DNA from: Micrococcales bacterium
GTDB taxonomy: Bacteria > Actinomycetota > Actinomycetes > Actinomycetales > Cellulomonadaceae
Length of the DNA stretch: 6,516 nt
NCBI GenBank assembly: GCA_009783975.1
Contig: WRCL01000112.1
Location: 1-6,516, forward strand
Reading direction: 5' to 3'
Position 1 is the first letter of the stretch; each line of letters opens with the position of its first letter. Below the pieces are notes generated by a model. That model did not search any database, was not told where the DNA came from, and saw nothing but the letters and a program-made list of their open reading frames with translations. A program made the translations under genes and the position numbers. This document shows positions 4,660 through 6,516 of this stretch, one piece after another.

Positions 4660-5865
4660 GTGAACGACGACAGCGCCCGCCGGCGCCGGGCGGACGGGTC
4701 GCCGCGTCCGGTCGAACCGGTCACGCCGACGATGGCATTCCCGCCGGTCCCGGCTGCGCCGGTGAACCCCACGCTGCCGATGCCGATGTCTGGACGTCCG
4801 GCACCCGCGCCGCCGCCGCGCACCGTGCAGTCCGCGCCGCCCCAGGCAGCATCGCCGTACCCCGTCCCGATGGCCCCTGCGCCGGTCATGCCAGCAGCCG
4901 ACCCGTACGCGGCGCCCGGCCCGTACGCACCCGACCCCTACGCTCCCGACCCCTACGCCGCCGCGCCTGCACCTGGCCCAGGACCGGCGGGTTGGCTGTC
5001 GGCAGGCACGACCGCGCCCAACCTCGCAGCACAGGTCGCCCGACGCGCTGCGACGAACGCGCTGACCTTGCTCGCCGTGGTCAACGCGGTGTTCTTGCTC
5101 GCCGTCACCGTCCCAGAGATCGTGCCGTGGTGGCCGATGCTCTTCGAACAGCTCGCCCCGTTGGTCGCCGGCCCGTTGGCGACCGGAGGCGAAGAGCTCG
5201 TCAACAACCAAGGTCCAGGTCTGGTCCAGACGCTCATGGTCCTCACGGCGTTCGTCGCCTATGTCGCGGCGCACCGCCAAGGCCAGTACCGGATGGTGGG
5301 CCTGTGTGCTGCCGGCGCCACCGTGGTGCTCGCCGTCCTGACTGGGTTGATGGGTCTGGTCGTCATGGGACGCTCCGGTGCGCTGGGTGCGGCGCTGGCC
5401 GGGATCGTCGCGTTGCTCGCTGCGCGCACCGCCAACGCGATGCGCACCCCTGTGGGGCCGCGGGCCGACAGGATCGGCACGACGTTCGTGTGGTCGTACG
5501 CGCTGAGCTTTGTCATCCCGCTCGGGGTTGGGCGGGCGTTGTTCTCCCCAGAGCTTGCTGAGGTCGCCCGGGGGTTGGCGTCGACCGGTGAGATGAACCA
5601 GCGGTTCTTGGCCCTGGGCCACTGGGCGACGCTGTGGCTGTACCTGGGGGGCGTGTCGGTCGGTGTGGTGTTCTGGGTGGTCTTGCAGCTGATCCCGCCG
5701 TGGCGGGGCCGGCCGCTGGTCCGCCCGATCGCCACCGCGCTGCTCGTGCTGGCCATCGGCTGGGTGTGGGTTGGGTGGCAGGCGTCAGAGACCGGTAAGG
5801 ACCGCGCCGAACAGCTGCTCACCGAGCATCCGCAGATCCGTGGCGCGACACCCGGCGGACCCTGA
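4660..5865 (+). CDS. Polytopic membrane protein of unknown function with disordered N-terminal tail
   Basis: This 401-residue protein is not one I recognise. Residues 1-120 are disordered, with an Arg cluster (ARRRRADG) at the start and Pro/Ala-rich sequence after it. The tail contains PTMAF (residues 23-27), PTLPM (37-41) and DPYA/GPYA-type repeats at 81-100. About seven hydrophobic helices follow, near residues 131-154, 187-205, 211-236, 239-256, 275-293, 321-345 and 354-374. The first two are separated by a probably external loop (WWPMLFEQLAPLVAGPLATGG region), and a short soluble C-terminus ends the protein. No catalytic or transport motif is visible; most membrane-embedded residues are Ala/Val/Leu/Gly with few charges. 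Like the genes on either side it pairs a long tail with a membrane part, and its PTM motif echoes the PTMVY of the preceding protein. It could be a scaffold or a small-solute permease, but there is no direct evidence for either. Confidence 0.85.
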   Translation: MNDDSARRRRADGSPRPVEPVTPTMAFPPVPAAPVNPTLPMPMSGRPAPAPPPRTVQSAPPQAASPYPVPMAPAPVMPAADPYAAPGPYAPDPYAPDPYAAAPAPGPGPAGWLSAGTTAPNLAAQVARRAATNALTLLAVVNAVFLLAVTVPEIVPWWPMLFEQLAPLVAGPLATGGEELVNNQGPGLVQTLMVLTAFVAYVAAHRQGQYRMVGLCAAGATVVLAVLTGLMGLVVMGRSGALGAALAGIVALLAARTANAMRTPVGPRADRIGTTFVWSYALSFVIPLGVGRALFSPELAEVARGLASTGEMNQRFLALGHWATLWLYLGGVSVGVVFWVVLQLIPPWRGRPLVRPIATALLVLAIGWVWVGWQASETGKDRAEQLLTEHPQIRGATPGGP

Positions 5866-5888
5866 CCCCGGTGTGCGCGACCAGGGCC

Positions 5889-5894
5889 TATCGT
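5889..5894 (+). promoter_or_regulatory. Possible -10 box (TATCGT) for the last gene
   Basis: TATCGT lies about 42 bases before the ATG at 5936. It matches the actinomycete TANNNT pattern. CTGACC (5862-5867) is the best -35 candidate, but 21 bases is too wide a spacing. Confidence 0.25.
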
Positions 5895-5925
5895 GGACAT
5901 GCCTCGCGCGTGTCCGCAGATCCCT

Positions 5926-5929
5926 GGAG
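5926..5929 (+). promoter_or_regulatory. Ribosome-binding site for the last gene
   Basis: GGAG lies 6 bases before the ATG at 5936 and supports that start. Confidence 0.55.
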
Positions 5930-5935
5930 TCTGTC

Positions 5936-6516
5936 ATGAGCGACAACGAGCCCACCCCGACCTCACCTGGTGGCCCAGAGGTCGTCGCCCTCGCCGACGA
6001 GCCCGGGCGTCATGCCCGCGGACGTCCGCTGCCCAGACCACCTGAGGCCGACCTCACCGACGTCGCCTACGCACCCGTGGCAGACGCCCCGGTGCCCGAC
6101 GAGGACGACGGGTATGACGACGACGCCTCGCAGCGCGCGCCGGCCAAGCCCCAGCAGCCACGACACCGGTCCGACGTGTCCAGCGCTGTGCGCCCGCGCA
6201 CCGCACGGGACCTGGCTGAGCCCGAACCAGCACCTGCCCCGCGCCCAGTGCGCCGCAACCTCGAACCGGACCCGCCAACCCGGCCCAGCCCGGCAGCCCA
6301 TGGGCTCGCAGCCCTCGTCGGGCTGGTCGCCGGACCGGTCGCAGGCGCCGCGCTCGTGCTCGGCCAGTCGCGGGTGCTCGCTGCGCGCACCGACTGGGAC
6401 GCGGGCGTCGACGTCCCGGGGATCGCCTTGGTCATCATGTCGTCGCTGGTCTTGGCGGCGTTGGTGCTCCTGGCCGTGTGGACGGCGGCGGCGCCGGCCG
6501 CCGGCGGGGCGGCGAC
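5936..6516 (+). CDS. Membrane protein with acidic/Pro-rich N-terminal tail (3' end outside window)
   Basis: At least 193 residues are encoded and the frame is open to the window edge. Residues 1-120 are disordered and mixed-charge, with an acidic cluster DEDDGYDDDA (55-64) followed by Arg/Pro-rich sequence. A first membrane helix spans about 122-144 (GLAALVGLVAGPVAGAALVL) and a second about 161-186 (GIALVIMSSLVLAALVLLAV), separated by a short loop with TDWDAGVDV. The protein continues past residue 193, so more helices may follow. The ATG is supported by GGAG at 5926-5929, and codon use is strongly G/C-ending throughout. I do not recognise the family. The layout matches the preceding gene: a long tail, then several helices. 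The two may be related in function or even be distant paralogues, which the visible sequence cannot settle. Confidence 0.82.
   Translation, partial: MSDNEPTPTSPGGPEVVALADEPGRHARGRPLPRPPEADLTDVAYAPVADAPVPDEDDGYDDDASQRAPAKPQQPRHRSDVSSAVRPRTARDLAEPEPAPAPRPVRRNLEPDPPTRPSPAAHGLAALVGLVAGPVAGAALVLGQSRVLAARTDWDAGVDVPGIALVIMSSLVLAALVLLAVWTAAAPAAGGAA

Noticed and set aside
4558..5622. - strand open frame opposite the seven-helix gene
   Set aside because: Arg/His/Gly-rich antisense product; the + strand frame has consistent hydrophobic helices and a proper start.

Overview
The window is high-GC DNA (about 70% G+C by eye) whose five genes all lie on the + strand. Strong G/C preference at third codon positions, GTG starts and long Pro/Ala/Gly/Thr-rich disordered segments point to an actinomycete. 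A Cellulomonadaceae-like or other Micrococcales source is my best guess, but no marker gene fixes the genus.

Positions 1-2029 form a two-gene unit. The 3' part of a NarL/LuxR-type response regulator overlaps by ATGA a 510-aa single-pass membrane protein. That protein has a disordered N-terminus, one membrane helix, an external DUF4097/Toast_rack-like beta-solenoid of regular 18-residue coils and a C-terminal PASTA domain. Toast_rack proteins are known to sit beside LiaRS/PspC-like envelope-stress two-component systems, so this pair looks like the output half of a cell-envelope sensing system. The kinase, if present, would lie upstream of the window.

Positions 2030-2595 carry no convincing gene. 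They contain a cluster of strong hairpins (probably terminator or attenuator structures), two short perfect dyads resembling operators, a conspicuous AT-rich island and a further hairpin ahead of the next gene. A 369-base open frame here is doubtful.

Positions 2596-3339 encode a MinD/ParA-type P-loop protein of the actinobacterial CpaE/Ssd (TadZ-like) kind. It is short, has no N-terminal receiver-like domain, has no tad pilus genes beside it and lacks the P-loop lysines.

Positions 3528-6516 hold three unfamiliar membrane proteins in a row: a PTQVY-repeat single-pass protein with a four-cysteine external domain, a protein with about seven membrane helices, and a partial protein with at least two helices. 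Each has a long disordered, probably cytoplasmic N-terminal tail. Each has its own ribosome-binding site and a gap of 70-190 bases in front of it, so each may have its own promoter. The disordered-tail-plus-membrane design, shared with the Toast_rack-PASTA protein, suggests an envelope-associated set, but their functions cannot be named from the sequence.
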